A stretch of 64,000 bases of DNA, taken from the NCBI GenBank assembly GCA_016748015.1, contig JAAOMT010000094.1, forward strand, positions 1 to 64,000, written 5' to 3'. The translations under genes and the position numbers were made by a program. Position 1 is the stretch's first letter; each line of letters starts with the position of its first letter. The notes under the pieces are model-generated. The model ran no database searches. It was not told where the DNA came from and worked only from the letters and a program-made list of their open reading frames with translations. This document shows, one piece after another, positions 33,688 to 45,660 of the stretch. Source of the stretch: Geosiphon pyriformis. Taxonomy: Eukaryota; Glomeromycota; Glomeromycetes; Archaeosporales; Geosiphonaceae.

Positions 33688-36108
33688 TCACCAAAATTGA
33701 GCTTTTATTTTAGAAGGATAATAATTCATCCATTGATGAGTTGTTCCCGAGTTAAAACTCCCTGGATTAAAGGTGAGACAATCTTCATAAGTAAACTGAA
33801 ACTGTGGTCCTCGATCCGCTAGTATTAACTTTTTAAATTTATTACTAATTAGTGCTTTTAGCGTGCAAACTTAAAAATCACCATATTCATCAATGAAACC
33901 TTACTGTGTGTGGTAATGGATATAAACGTAGTGTATGGTCGAATTCCCAATGAATCGGGCAAACACTAAGAGGGAAAGGAGAGAGATGTCCTTGTGCGAT
34001 TAAAGTTTTGATCACCTATATATATATGAGGAATTTTTATCATTTAATCCTAATTTTTCAACAATAAACTAGAAAATCATATACATGCTCAACCTCATCT
34101 GGTTGATATTGCTTTTCGTCCGTACGACATTCCAATAACAAGTTTCTATGAAATTTTTCCATGATATCGTTTCGATATATTACAATTTCTTGCGTCAAAA
34201 ATTGTAATCTATATAAATTATCCATGAGAATCGCAGGAAAAAAGTCAAAGAATTCAGAATAATAAATAAATCATTACCTGCAAGGGTTGGTAGTGAAAAA
34301 TGCTCGCTTAACTCTTTTCCTCAAACCTGAAGTGTAAATATCCGGTATAGGGAAGTGAGGGAAAACCCCACGGAGATATGGATCTCGCGGACCAGGTACG
34401 AACACGAAATTTGTGTGGATTGCTAACTTTGGATACATGGCAATCAAATCACCGAGGGAAGAGAAACCATCTAAGAACGTTAAAAGAAAAAATTAATTTC
34501 GAGTCATTAAATTGGATAATATCAAAATAATTTACCAGCATAATCTTCATCCTCGCCATTGACTTGTTCAGACCAAAAGTTTCCTATAAGTATTACAGCA
34601 AATGGAATTACATCCTTCTTTGAATAGGCACTGAAAATGGTATCTAATTTCTCGAAAGTCTGTCAAAATTCGGCATTTAAGTTTCATATCAACCATATCA
34701 CCATTCTTGAAAGGGAGGTAGAAGACTATGTGTTGTAAACTAATTACCTGATCCTGGTTCAAATAAACATCCGAAAAAACCAAAAACATCATATGGTGAC
34801 ATTTTTCTACGTAAGGTTGCAATATGAACTGAAAAAATCCCCATGCAATACTTCGATTAGCCTTTATCGATGATTAGAATTGAAACCCAAGGAAATCTAC
34901 CTCATTTTCAAAAATTTTTGTACATCCCAAGAAATCGATGTTCCTAAATGCATTTCTGCAATCGTATTATGTTTCATTATAAAAATATTGACAAAATAAT
35001 ATACATAAAAAAATAAAATCGATTATACACGGGAAATTTGAAAAACCTTGTAACTGCTCGCTTCTCAACTGGAGGATGTGCTAGATAAGATGCCTCAAAA
35101 ATCTCATCCTCATCATTGAAAAATCCTTGCACAACCAAAAAACAATTTGGCACAAGAATACGATTTGGAATTGTCTGTTCAAATTATTTGAGCGTTGAAT
35201 GATTTATACTGTTTCATAACTTAAAAAATGTTAAGCAAGCTACTGACCGCATTGGAAATATTCAACTCGATTTTATCTTCAGAATCTTCCAGGTAATATT
35301 TATCACAGGTTAGTGTTAGCATCCCAAATAGTAAATGTGGCTCTCGCTTCTTCCCACGTAAATCTTTAATGAAAGAAAGCTAGATGGGATTCAAACATAC
35401 AAAAATTTAATATCTAATTATACAGGATTTTAGGGTAAATAGACATCTAAACCTTATATCGCTGTGATGTTTTAACGTTCCAACTGCAAGTAAATAACGA
35501 ATGTCGTAAGATCCTTTGCAGCAAAAGTTCATACCGCGCTTTAAAAAGCTTTGGTCTATAATCTTCTTCGCCTATTACTTTTCGGGCTTTTCCAATGCTG
35601 AATATACAAAAGGCTGGTAAGTTATATATCCAGAAAAAGTTAAAAAAAATTACGAGCTCTCACCATAGGAAATTTTGATTGATCTGTGAGTACTCCATTC
35701 TAGGAGTATCCTGAGCACCAATAATGTTAAAGAAATTGTAGTAATCTATATCGAAATCACTATTCGTTTCGTCATTTTCTGCACTGAAAGTTTCATGCGG
35801 GGTCGCTACTTGAAGATTCGCGATTAGAGGTTTTAACTTGTCAAGATTGACAATACCAACTAGTTCAGTGATTTGTATGTTAGAATTTGCTAATAAGGAA
35901 AATGAATATTGAAAGAAAAGAGGAGCAATAGACCTTTGTATCTTTTCTTATACTCTCTTGCTATATGTGTTATAGTGTCCCCCACTTCGTTTTCCGGAAC
36001 CTCATTCTCAGAAAACACAAGTCTTAGATGTTCGAAGGCTGCTGCGTTCACTTGTAGCTGCTCCATTTTGAATATTTTGAGACATGTTTGGTTGAATAAA
36101 GCTGCCAT
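33688..36108 (-). CDS. POLE2: DNA polymerase epsilon subunit B (POLE2/Dpb2)
   Basis: Twelve minus-strand exons (36108-35934, 35889-35664, 35597-35453, 35379-35248, 35174-35047, 34955-34901, 34828-34748, 34659-34536, 34470-34278, 34208-34094, 34015-33905, 33828-33688) join in phase to 541 residues, close to the roughly 527 of the human protein. It is the second-largest subunit of the leading-strand replicase and acts in the nucleus. Landmarks in order: an N-terminal helical domain, FFNIIGAQDTPRMEY, RYELLLQRILRHSLFT, the OB-fold stretch FGMLTLTCDKYYLED, FLVVQGFF, NIDFLG, the inactive phosphoesterase domain with VFSDVYLNQ, ILIGNF, FVFVPGPRDP, FFTTNPCR, IAQGHLSPFPL, and the C-terminal FNPGSF. An in-frame ATG at 36201 would add 31 residues; I prefer 36108 because family similarity starts there. 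The neighbouring Fanzor relic lies just upstream of its 5' end. Confidence 0.92.
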
Positions 36109-36339
36109 TTTAATTTCAACAGGCCAAAATAATTGAAGTTGAATCAATAGGAACGCGTAGGTTGTTGTACGCGAATAATAGAGGTCAGTTATTTGATCCA
36201 TTGATCAGTGAGGCTGGTGTGGCTAATCGACACTGATGAAAAAATCAGCTTAATAATGCGAGGATTTTGAGCGACAAAAATAACATTTCGCCCGATACCT
36301 GACAAATGGGCTGACCAGCAATACCGGCTCTGGGGTCAA

Positions 36340-37330
36340 CTTCAAGCACCAAGAGCTCAAGACCCTACTGGAACGATCAAGCTCGAAGGTTGCATATGAA
36401 TATATTGCTGAAGTGTGAAGTTAAGATACATGGCAAAATTCTGAGCACAAATTGTTATGGTGCGCAAGTTTTGCAGAATGGAGCAAGATATATTGGAGGA
36501 GGTCAAAGGCAAACAGGCAGAACCAATCACACTGGTTAATGGCAACCGGCACCTTGACACAAGGTAAATATCTAATTTTTGCGTTCTTATTATTATTATT
36601 TTATGCCTTTTTTATTTTTAAGGATAAACATCTACTATGGCCTCTCCACTTCGAAAAGAAACGTAAAAATAACAAATGGGGCAATCCACAAGATCACATG
36701 TGATGGAAAGCTGACTTAAATCGCAAAACTAATGAGTGGGACTTTTTGTGGATATACAAGATGCAAAAGCAGCTTCGCGAAATTCAAACGGATGGCAGTC
36801 CCCAAAGATCCTGGCATTCGCACTCCATTTACATGGTATTTCCCAACAAAAGGTGTAGGTAAAATCGAGGAACATGAAATTGGACGTAGTATTCGTCTTT
36901 GCACCTACATGGACAATTTGATATCATAAAAAGACAAGTTTATACGATCAACTTTCAAATGTAAAAAGAAGGTTAAGACTTGAAAAAGCAGTGACAAAAT
37001 GAAATTCACAGAAAGGCGATTATGTTTTTTATTTGTGTTCGATGCTATCATCATCCTGCCGTTCGAGGTATCCAACATGATAAATCGAAAACGATCCGAA
37101 GAATGCTTGGTTGGGCACACTATCGATTTCCCCAACATCTGGTAGCTAAAACAGAATAATTTGGTGTGTGTGTTATTGTCCAGAATAAAGCTCATACGTC
37201 CAAGGCTTGTAGCAGATGTGGTAATGTCCAAAGAATCGGAGGGTCCAAGGTGTACAAATGGAATTATAGGACTAATAGGAAGAGACGAAAAATAGGCACT
37301 GCTTGATGGAGCCTTGATTCTCTCCGTAGA
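36340..37330 (+). pseudogene. Fanzor/TnpB-like RNA-guided nuclease relic
   Basis: The + strand carries, across several frames, the motif order of TnpB/Fanzor proteins. Beta-strand pieces ending ITCDGKLT come first (after an apparent GT-AG intron at about 36565-36621), then NRKTNEWDFLWIYKMQKQL. RuvC-I is DPGIRTPFTWY, with its Asp codon at 36807. Next come RLCTYMDNLIS, RuvC-II as LPFEVSNMINRK (Glu near 37065), and RMLGWAHYRFPQHLVAK. A zinc finger half, KACSRCGNVQRIGGSKVYK, has lost its second Cys pair. Last is a RuvC-III-like GRDEK followed by a stop and DGALIL. At least four frame shifts and several stops make it inactive. The base composition is clearly higher in G+C than the surroundings, so the insertion is younger than the AT-decayed repeats. 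It lies between the 5' end of POLE2 and the 3' end of RAI1. Ends and guide-RNA region were not found. Confidence 0.72.
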
Positions 37331-37492
37331 TCATGGAGGAAATAGTAGCTATAATTAGCAATTGCCTATTATATATTACATTCGAATTTCTATTCCTGAT
37401 CAGTTGAGAAGGATCAAAAAACTAACGTGGAAATCTTCTTTATAGAAAAAATCTCGAATCGAAAAAATAAATTTCTTAGATCAAGACTTCTA

Positions 37493-39190
37493 TTATAAAG
37501 CTAAACTAGATTCACCCTCATCAATGGTATTAACTGCCAAAAACTTTTCAGCTACAACTGAATTTCCTGTTCCAGCATTTATAATTTCAATTTCTTTGAA
37601 AGGAGGTCTGAAAGCTATTGTATACGATATATGTGGATCATCAATAACAACGACTTCTCTTACCCATTGTAAAAACTGGCTGGCAAAGTTAAGGCATACT
37701 GCTGCATCCTACAAATTTAAATAAAAGAATAAGAGAAATTCCCAACAAGTCTTTTAAACTATCGTCTAAAATTAATTATGACTACTTACCCACATCCCTT
37801 GCTTTCCACGAACTAACCTTGGAATTTCAAGTGTGTTGAACTCTTGGATCTTTTCAAGAAATCCTTCATTATTTCGAAATCCAAAGATAATTCTGGGAAT
37901 TCCGATCAGGAATGATTGAGCCCAAGTTTTCATGAGTTTAAACCTATATCAAGAATTATTTTATTATAACTACATATGCTTGATAAAATACCAAAAGAAA
38001 ATATTGTTGAGTAATAGGAAAGGATTTACTTTTCAAAGTTATGTTGTTCTCGATCAGTGCGAATAATTTTTGATGTCTTTAACTCTATATATTCCTTTAT
38101 AGGATTATTCGATCGTTGAGGCTTGTGACCTATAAATAAAGATGATTTTTATTATGAATAAATATAATGAGATTCTTTTGTCCATTACCTCCTATACAAT
38201 CTACCTCGGCTCCCATTATAATCCGATGGGGACCTAATGTAGTTCTAGCCACAGAACAATATTGAATGTTGGTATTCACTATTGACGTCTTTCGATGAAT
38301 TAGTTCGGGATCATCGGACGAAATAATTTCGCTCGGCGGCTTAGCAATAGTGCATAAAGATTCAAATTTATAACCCCAATACATCATTTTTTTGTGTTGT
38401 GGTGTAACTCCCCTTGAATTTTGTTGCGTGTATATTGTTTCATGCTCTGCAATGAATCTAAGAGAAAATTACCAAAAGTGGAAAATTCTTGAAAATCTAA
38501 TCGAGCAACCCTTACATAGTTTTCTTAAAAGTTTAATAAATTCAAGGTTAACAAAAGGTTTATCTAAAAAAATGCTAAAATATATCATTCTTTAAAAAAA
38601 AACGTACTAACATTCCACAAAGTAGCACCGAATTCCCATGCGTCATTTCTAGCAAAGGGGGTACATAAAATTTTTGTAAAAATTCCTCGCCATGATACCT
38701 AAAATATACGATTCATTCAAAAAGACCTTTAAATCTAGACTAGACCTGATAAAATGAATTTAAATTTCTTACCACATCTATGCCTCCCAAAATGTTTGAG
38801 CTTAAAGACTTTTGACGATCAATTAAGGCATCGATCAAACAATTAAGTGGTTCGATTGAACTATTCCTTTCCACAAAAGACTCATAGCCTTCTGATAAAT
38901 TGATTTTTTCATTTAGCGTTGGCGGATAATAATATCTCTGATGTAAAAAAGTGTTAAAGACAAATAAGAAATTATCCCTTGACCAAGCTCGAGTGTCAAA
39001 ACTTTTGAACAAAGCCAAAAAAACCAGTAGAGATGCTTACCAGCTCACGGTCGTCCAAATGCATGATCCTCTCACCATCATGACTATAGCTAGTAACCTC
39101 TAAAGGCTGCTCGTAGACAGCACAAGCACCCTTGAAACGACCAATTGGGTGAATTGGAAATTTGTGAACGTGTTGTGGAGTACTTTGCAT
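37493..39190 (-). CDS. RAI1: RAI1/DXO-family decapping and 5'-end quality-control nuclease
   Basis: Minus-strand exons 39190-39041, 38937-38773, 38698-38612, 38444-38189, 38129-38030, 37943-37790 and 37708-37493 give 375 residues. The family removes faulty or non-canonical mRNA caps and, in fungi, partners the nuclear exonuclease Rat1. Landmarks in order: RFKGACAVYEQPLEVTSYS, LRYYYPPTLNEKINLSEGYE, ESFVERN, VSWRGIFTKILCTPF, WEFGATL, YWGYKFESLCT, IQYCSVARTTLG, the metal-binding MGAEVDC and YIELKTS, WAQSFLIGIPRIIFGFR, and IPRLVRGKQGMW. The third junction is uncertain: the donor at 38611 (GTTAGT) with acceptor 38445 keeps the frame but drops a few residues around AEHETIY. A GTGGAA donor would give a closer match. 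Longer in-frame starts exist up to 39319; 39190 is where similarity begins. It is divergent from the unknown gene at 39359. Confidence 0.9.
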
Positions 39191-39358
39191 TATTTGAGAC
39201 CAAAAATCCAGATTGCCCCATCTGTCTATATAAGGAAATAATAAATGCACTGTGCACATCTTCCAGTTTTCTCTCACCTTCCTAACAAGGTTAAAGTTTC
39301 GTTTGGCCAGGAGCTTCACTTTAGAGTAGGCTACAGATTAATAAATTGAATATTTATA
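39191..39358. promoter_or_regulatory. candidate bidirectional promoter
   Basis: Only 168 bases separate the chosen start of RAI1 (minus) from that of the unknown gene (plus), so regulatory sequence is likely shared. If RAI1 begins at its upstream in-frame ATG (39319), the gap shrinks to about 40 bases. No specific binding site is assigned. Confidence 0.4.
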
Positions 39359-42125
39359 ATGTCTCTGGTAGATTTAACAGTTTTGGTCGAGTTAAAAAAA
39401 CTCGAGAGGGCACTTGGCGAAGTACAATGCAATTGTAAGTACACTCCAGTTGGTCTGAAAAACTTCCAATCTTTTTTACATCAACTAACGGAAATTTCAT
39501 TTTCGACTTATTATTCAGTAACTCAAGGTAATTCGTCCCAAACCTCCTGGGAAAATTTTAGCTTTGTTTGTTTTTCCAATTTATTTGTTGAATTTTGCTT
39601 TTTGGATTATTTTCCACGACCTCAAAATTTCTTTGCCTAAACAGCTATTTCTCAAACTTCGGATATCAATGACTCTCTCATTCACAATCATGAACTTGTC
39701 ACGACAAAAATAATAGAATCTCCAAATAGTTTGAATTCTGATAATAATAACAATAAAAATAAACAAGACCTTGGATCCTTTGATATGATCGGAGCTTTGG
39801 ACTCGCAATTACATGAAGATCAAACTTTGCGAAGATCCTTAACGCATGCAGATATTTTGAATCCGTTAATAGTGAAGATTATCGCTGATCGCAAACAACA
39901 AGAGCTATTAGTCCCTTTATCAACAACAGAACAACCTCAAATTTCCTCAGACCCTTTACCCGGTCCCTTTATGTCTCGAGTTTCTTCTCCCCTAAAACAA
40001 AGTTATATTCCTGAAATAGTTGCTGAAATAGAAGACGAGGAAGACATGAGCAAAAATACTAACGATGAAGAAATTTTCACGATACAAGAAACAATTAAAA
40101 TTACATGTGACCCTACAATCAATTGTTTAGGACCGAATTCGAATCAAACACCAATAACTCCTCAAGGGATACCCTTAAAAAACTCGGAGATTTTAACCGA
40201 AAAAATAATGGCAACTTCTCGTGAGATTACGGGAGATGAAAATTCCGAAGAGCATCCAGTAGCGGGATTTCCTAATGTTTCTATATCTGACAAGGTTGAA
40301 GCAAACCAGATCGATTCACCAGTAGAGGAACAATTTCAAATGGAGTCTTCTTTTGAAGAGGATCAAGCTTTCATAGATCCTGATCTACAAAAGAACCCAA
40401 AAACTTTGAACACTTGTAAAAAAGAAAGTCTTTTCGATCCTATCAATCGCCTCAAAGAATTATTACTGGCACAAACACCCATTCCAGATATAATATGCAT
40501 CCCAGATAAAGTAGAAAGAGAATATCTAGCAATAAAAACTCACAGCAGGTCTGGAGCTTCTGATTATACATCTACTATACTTGTTCCTGAATCAAAATGT
40601 GAATACGAAGATGATGCACAATCTTCTATCCATTCGCATTCTGATATTTCCTTACTATCAAACGTATCACTCGAAATTCCTTTCTCGACTAAAAGTATAG
40701 ATGAGCCATCTTCTTCGTCAAGAAACAATTCTTATCGTGAACTTTACTCGATATTAAAATCTTCTAATAAAAAGGTTTCAACAAAAAACTCTACAGATGG
40801 CATTATTTATGCCGAAAAATCTCCACAAGATCTCTTTAATCGAACAAAATCTTTTGATGGGCAATCCTCGACCCAATCATCTCTTCTAGATGAACCTTAT
40901 TATCATGAAACTTCCGTAGATGATATGCCCTGGCGCCAAAATATCAATGGCTCTTCCAAGAAACCGACAATTGAATTTTCATCAGGGAATGAGCCGTTTC
41001 TTACAAAATCTAAATATAAACTAGATTTTAAAAAAGTTCGAACACTCCCGGTCTCACTTATTTCCACTGATATCAAAGAGTTGAAAAGTCGAAGGCAGAA
41101 GAAGTTAGCATATGGTAATCAATTTTGCAAATTATCGTTATTGCAAAGTAAATAGAAATTTACTAGATATTTTATTTTTAGTTCATAAAACAAATCTACT
41201 TCAACAAGAAGAGACTGGGTTAGCAATATGGATCCACTTAAACATAAAAAAGGAACCTTCAACTCTGTTTACTAGTATGTCACCGAGCAATATTTTTTAA
41301 TTTGGAGTTCTAGCCATGCCTTTTACCCCAACTTCATTTTATCTCCATATTTTAGCTTACAAATCAAGGCGTAGCAAATCGACGAGCTTGCCACCAAAAA
41401 TGCCAAATATTTATTCAAATCCATCGGCCAATAGTTCTATTAGTCAGCCCGATCCCAGTTTGTCTCTTGATTCTTCAGAGGCTGTTCCCCCTGCCATTAA
41501 ATTAGTTCCTTCTCTCTCACATTCATCTAAATCCTCGAAATCCTTGAAGTCTTCAAAATCTTCTCGAATATCACTTGATATTTCAATACAGACTTCATCT
41601 CTTCGGGTTCGACCAAATTCACCACCATCCTCTCCTAAACCAAGGACATCTGGATTTCTTTCATTACCTGGAATTAACCGACGAACCAGCATGAATAATA
41701 AGATCACCAGAGCAGCCACATTTTTACCACCAACAGTAATGGATGAGATTTCTGCGACCTCTTCTAATACTCTTGTGCCGAAATCTTTAAATTCTCCATC
41801 TATACCGAAATCTCCTAATTCTCCATCTATGCCTAAAAGGCAACGAAGATTCAGTTTTCAATCTGTATCTTCTCGCTTCAGTTTTTCTAATTCAAATTCG
41901 CCATCAGTTACTACCACAATTGAGGAGACTATTGACATAAATGAAGAAAAAAATTCACAAGTGGAAATTGACGACACATCGCTCAATAAATTGTGTGATG
42001 TTTTGCCTCATGCTGACAGAGATGTCTTACAGAGGTATTTGCAAAAAGCTGGCGGTAAGGATGATTTAATGGCGGTTGGATTGTACATGAAAGATTTAAA
42101 AAGTGGAGAGGTTGAAGGCATCTGA
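39359..42125 (+). CDS. unknown Ser-rich disordered protein with a C-terminal CUE/UBA-like segment
   Basis: Exons 39359-39527, 39645-41114 and 41356-42125 join in phase to 802 residues. The first 56 residues look helical (VDLTVLVELKKLERALGE). The middle, about residues 60-700, is long and of low complexity, rich in Ser, Pro, Asn and acidic residues, with basic-Ser patches such as SSKSSKSLKSSKSS and RRFSFQSVSSRFSFS, typical of an intrinsically disordered, phosphorylated protein. The last 45 residues fold-predict by eye as a three-helix CUE/UBA-like unit: LNKLCDVLPHADRDVLQRYL, then KDDLMAVGLYMKDL. This has the spacing of ubiquitin-binding CUE domains, but the Met-Phe-Pro signature is changed to VLP. 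No family is recognised. The first intron is 117 bases, the second 241. The gene is complete and its frame undamaged, so it is likely expressed. Confidence 0.78.
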
Positions 42126-42523
42126 TTCTTATATCCAAAACCATATTTCGGACTAACCTAATCGCTGCGTAATAGATATTTTTTTGATCTTAGCTTTGAT
42201 GGCTTTTATATTATTTGTAATTCTGGTACATTATCAATTTTTAATTAATTTATTTTATCAAATTAATGCCTATTCTAGCATTTTATTATGTAGTGTACAT
42301 ACCTCAAAAAGTTAAAGGAACAAAAAACTGCAAAACCTTCAATTTTTATTGATAATAGTTAAATTAAATTCCAATATCAAAATCAGATTTTAGAGACCAA
42401 TGAAAATCAATTGTCAATGCACATGGCCCCAAAAATTGTATATCAAATTTAAAATTTGTCATGGCAATCGCAAATCGAATCTCGGGGAAGGGTTTACGGA
42501 AACTTCGAAAATCAAAAAACGAA
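42126..42523. other. spacer between the unknown gene and AdSS
   Basis: 398 bases between two genes in the same direction, AT-rich with a run of more mixed sequence near 42400-42500. It should hold the 3' end of one gene and the promoter of the next. An in-frame ATG at 42461 would extend AdSS by 21 residues. Confidence 0.5.
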
Positions 42524-44634
42524 ATGAGCTCAGGTTTATCAGACAAAGGAGTGACTGTAGTTCTCGGTTCACAATGGGGTGATGAGGGTAAAGGGAAATT
42601 GGTAGACATTTTGTCACAAGAGGCAGACATTTGTGCTCGTTGCGCTGTAAGAACATTGGATAATGTTGAAATTTTAGTTCATAAATAGAGGATATTTTAG
42701 CTTTCTATCTTTCAAGGGAGGAAATAATGCCGGCCATACAATTGTTGTCAATGGTACAAAGTACGATTTTCACACACTACCCTCCGGTATGTCTGCAACT
42801 TTTAGCAAAAAAATTTGGCAATATTTCGTTTGGTTAATATGTTTTTGATCATAGGTCTAATTAGTCCTAAATGCATGTCGATCATTGGCTCTGGAGTCGT
42901 GGTTCATCTTCCATCCTTTTTCGCCGAATTAGAAGTCTTGAAAAAAAAAGGTATATAATTGATAACATGCATTCATCTTTGCTATCACTATTTTGCTAGC
43001 TTCTGTTGTCGAGGCTTTGACCAAATAATTTATTGTGAATATGTCATTGATACCTCTAAAAAGGTATCCAAACCGAGGGTCGTATTTTTGTGTCAGATCG
43101 GGCCCATCTGGTGTTTGATTTTCATCAAATAGTGGATGGTTTGAAAGAAGTAGAACTTGGCCGATCAAGGTACCTTTCATTTTTTCGATCGGGAAATTGA
43201 ATAGATAGAAAATTTACAAAAGCTTGTTGATCAATATAAATCCCCATCCCTAACCAATGCGGATTTTTTATAATTAAAATATGCCTATAGCATTGGCACA
43301 ACGAAGAAAGGGATTGGTCCGACATATTCTTCCAAAGCTTCACGCTCTGGGCTACGAGTTCATCATTTGTCTAATCAGGAAGCGTTCGCGGCAAAGTTTC
43401 GGCAATTGGTTGATAATAAACGAAAACGTTATGGAAGCTTTGAGTATGAGGTTGAGGCAGAGGTTGAACGGTATAAGGTTCAAAATTGTTCCAATATTAG
43501 AATTCTTTATCTGCAAAGTTAATTTTCTCAAAAAGAATGCCTGATCGCATATCCGTTTCTTTTGATCTACAAAGGAATATGCTGTCAAATTGAAACCGTT
43601 TATTATCGATAGCGTGTTGTTCATGCACAAAAGTTTAAGCGCTCACAAAAGAATCCTTATTGAAGGTGCCAATGCACTAATGCTTGATCTGGATTTTGGC
43701 ACCTATCCTTTCGTGACCAGTTCCAATACCAGTATTGGTGGAGTTAGCACGGGTTTGGGTATACCCCCTAGCAAAATTGATAAAATCATAGGAGTTGTGA
43801 AAGCATATACTACCAGAGTTGGGGGAGGTCCGTTCCCAACAGAGCTGCTGGATGTTTGTATACAAATATTTTCAATATTTATTATTGTAGTACATAATAA
43901 AATGATAAATTCATTTATTAAATTCAAAGGCGACTGGGGAACATCTACATCGTATTGGTGCTGAATTTGGGGCTACTACTGGAAGGAAACGACGCTGTGG
44001 GTGGTTGGATCTTGTCGTTTTGCGATACTCTACTTTTATCAATGGATATACTAGGTAAGCTTTGTCTGCCTCAATTTAGACGTATAGTTGAGATCTATTA
44101 ATTGATAAATTCACTGATTGTAAAAAAATCACCCCATCCAGTATCAATTTGACAAAACTCGATGTTTTAGATGAATTACCCCAAATAAAGGTTGCTACTG
44201 AATATTTATTAAACGGAGAACCTTTAGAAAGCTTTCCAGGTAAGACCAGTGATTTCAAACATACTTTCCTTATGCATTGACAATATGAATATTTAATCTC
44301 ACAACATATACACATTTATTTCAAATAGCGGACCTTGATATTCTTCACGATATCACTGTAAAATACGAAACTTTTTCTGGATGGCAAACTGACATTTCTA
44401 AATGTCGTACTTTTCAAGATTTGCCTGAAAATGCACAACTTTACGTCAAAAAGATTGAAGAATATTTGCAGATTCCTGGTGAGTTGTACAATACACAGGG
44501 TTTTTGCTTTCTAATTAAAAAATTTTATATTAAAATTATTTACAATCGGTATGAACTTGATGGTAATAGTCGAATGGATTGGGGTTGGAGTTGGAAGAGA
44601 AGATATGATCAAAATTCAAGTTCCGCTGTTGTAA
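42524..44634 (+). CDS. ADE12: adenylosuccinate synthetase
   Basis: Ten exons (42524-42646, 42717-42786, 42855-42950, 43064-43169, 43291-43477, 43575-43853, 43930-44054, 44142-44239, 44329-44478, 44570-44634) join in phase to 432 residues, the usual length. The enzyme joins IMP and aspartate, using GTP, in the first committed step to AMP. Conserved parts are all present: the P-loop [42 protein letters not shown]-like [110 protein letters not shown], and [10 protein letters not shown] at the end. No defect was seen. A cytosolic enzyme; no targeting signal is visible with the start at 42524. The alternative start at 42461 adds a short basic segment. Confidence 0.95.
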
Positions 44635-45243
44635 CACAATCATGTAAATTATTAGTGTACCAGATATAATATTTAAGAGATTACTATATCCACATCATTT
44701 GCAATCTTCATTTCCCCTAAATGTCTCATAATTTTATGAAACGTTAGTCACTTTACTTAGACTGGACAAAACTCAAGTTTCTTTAAGCTAGTCTCCTAAT
44801 TTAAAAAGGCATCGGTATTTTACATTTTTAGATTACTTGCCCAATCATGAAACAGTTTCGAGTTAAAGGGGTCAAAAAAGCGGCCAAAATATTGATTCTT
44901 CAATTTTGGGTCTTAAACACAGAAAACTGTTTTATGAACAAGAAGAGTTTAAGGCCATTTTACATTAAGTTTCTTGCCAAAAAAAGAAAAATCATTGTGA
45001 TAGCATTAAGAAATCTTAATTTTAAAAAAAAACTAATTTAAAGTATTTCATATTTTTTTTATTGGTTTAATGAGTGAGAGCCAAACACAACCTAGTACAA
45101 TATATTAAACTAAAGTAATTTAAACTAGATGTAAATCATGCATTTTTTATATGTGACCAGTTACTTAAGCAATATTATGCATCTATTCTAACAAAAATTA
45201 TATTACCAATACTTAAAAAAAATGAACACAATTTGCATATACC
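44635..45243. other. spacer downstream of AdSS with a short coding-like relic
   Basis: Between the AdSS stop and the retrotransposon repeat. Around 44840-44980 the + strand gives pieces such as SILGLKHRKLFYEQEEFKA, interrupted by stops, which look like a decayed exon. They are not recognised. The 64-codon frame at 44847-45041 is another frame of the same relic. Confidence 0.4.
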
Positions 45244-45660
45244 AAAAGATTACTTGTTGGCATTTACATACTTTATCTTTTTCTTTTCTTGATTTGTATT
45301 GTTAGAATTAGCCTGAGAAGCAATTGCTTGTTCTTGTGATTTATTGAATAAAGAAATGATTGAAAAACACAACAGTACCTGTTATTGATTCTAAGAATTG
45401 CTGAATTAAGACATAGAATAATAGTAGTAATATTATCTTGTTAACAATTATAGACTATTCCTCTACCTTCAGATTTTTAGAAAAGATTTGCAATTGTGAT
45501 TTTTATAAGACTGATCACATATATTGAATCCTTATTAATTCAATTTGCTCTCTTATTGTAATTCTCTTCTTGATTATTTCTATTACTTTACAATCCTGTT
45601 TTCTTTTGCTATTTGTTAGCTTATTACTCCAATCTGTAATATAAAAGTGGTGCTTCTTAT
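45244..45660 (+). repeat. 5' terminal direct repeat of Ty3 element A (LTR part)
   Basis: Matches 52078-52498 along its whole length, beginning aaaagattacttgtt and including gaattagcct, aattgcttg, atagacta and ttttataagactga. Differences are mostly C/T and G/A. The similarity stops sharply at 45243, whereas 3' copy-like promoter sequence continues upstream at 51820-52077, so the 5' LTR probably lacks its U3 part. Confidence 0.8.

Noticed and set aside
35909-36136. Plus-strand frame opposite the POLE2 start
   Set aside because: Antisense shadow of the first POLE2 exon, without domain features.
41316-42125. Separate gene starting at the ATG at 41316
   Set aside because: The ATG lies in the intron before a clear acceptor (tttag at 41351-41355). 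Joining 41114 to 41356 keeps the frame of the large gene.
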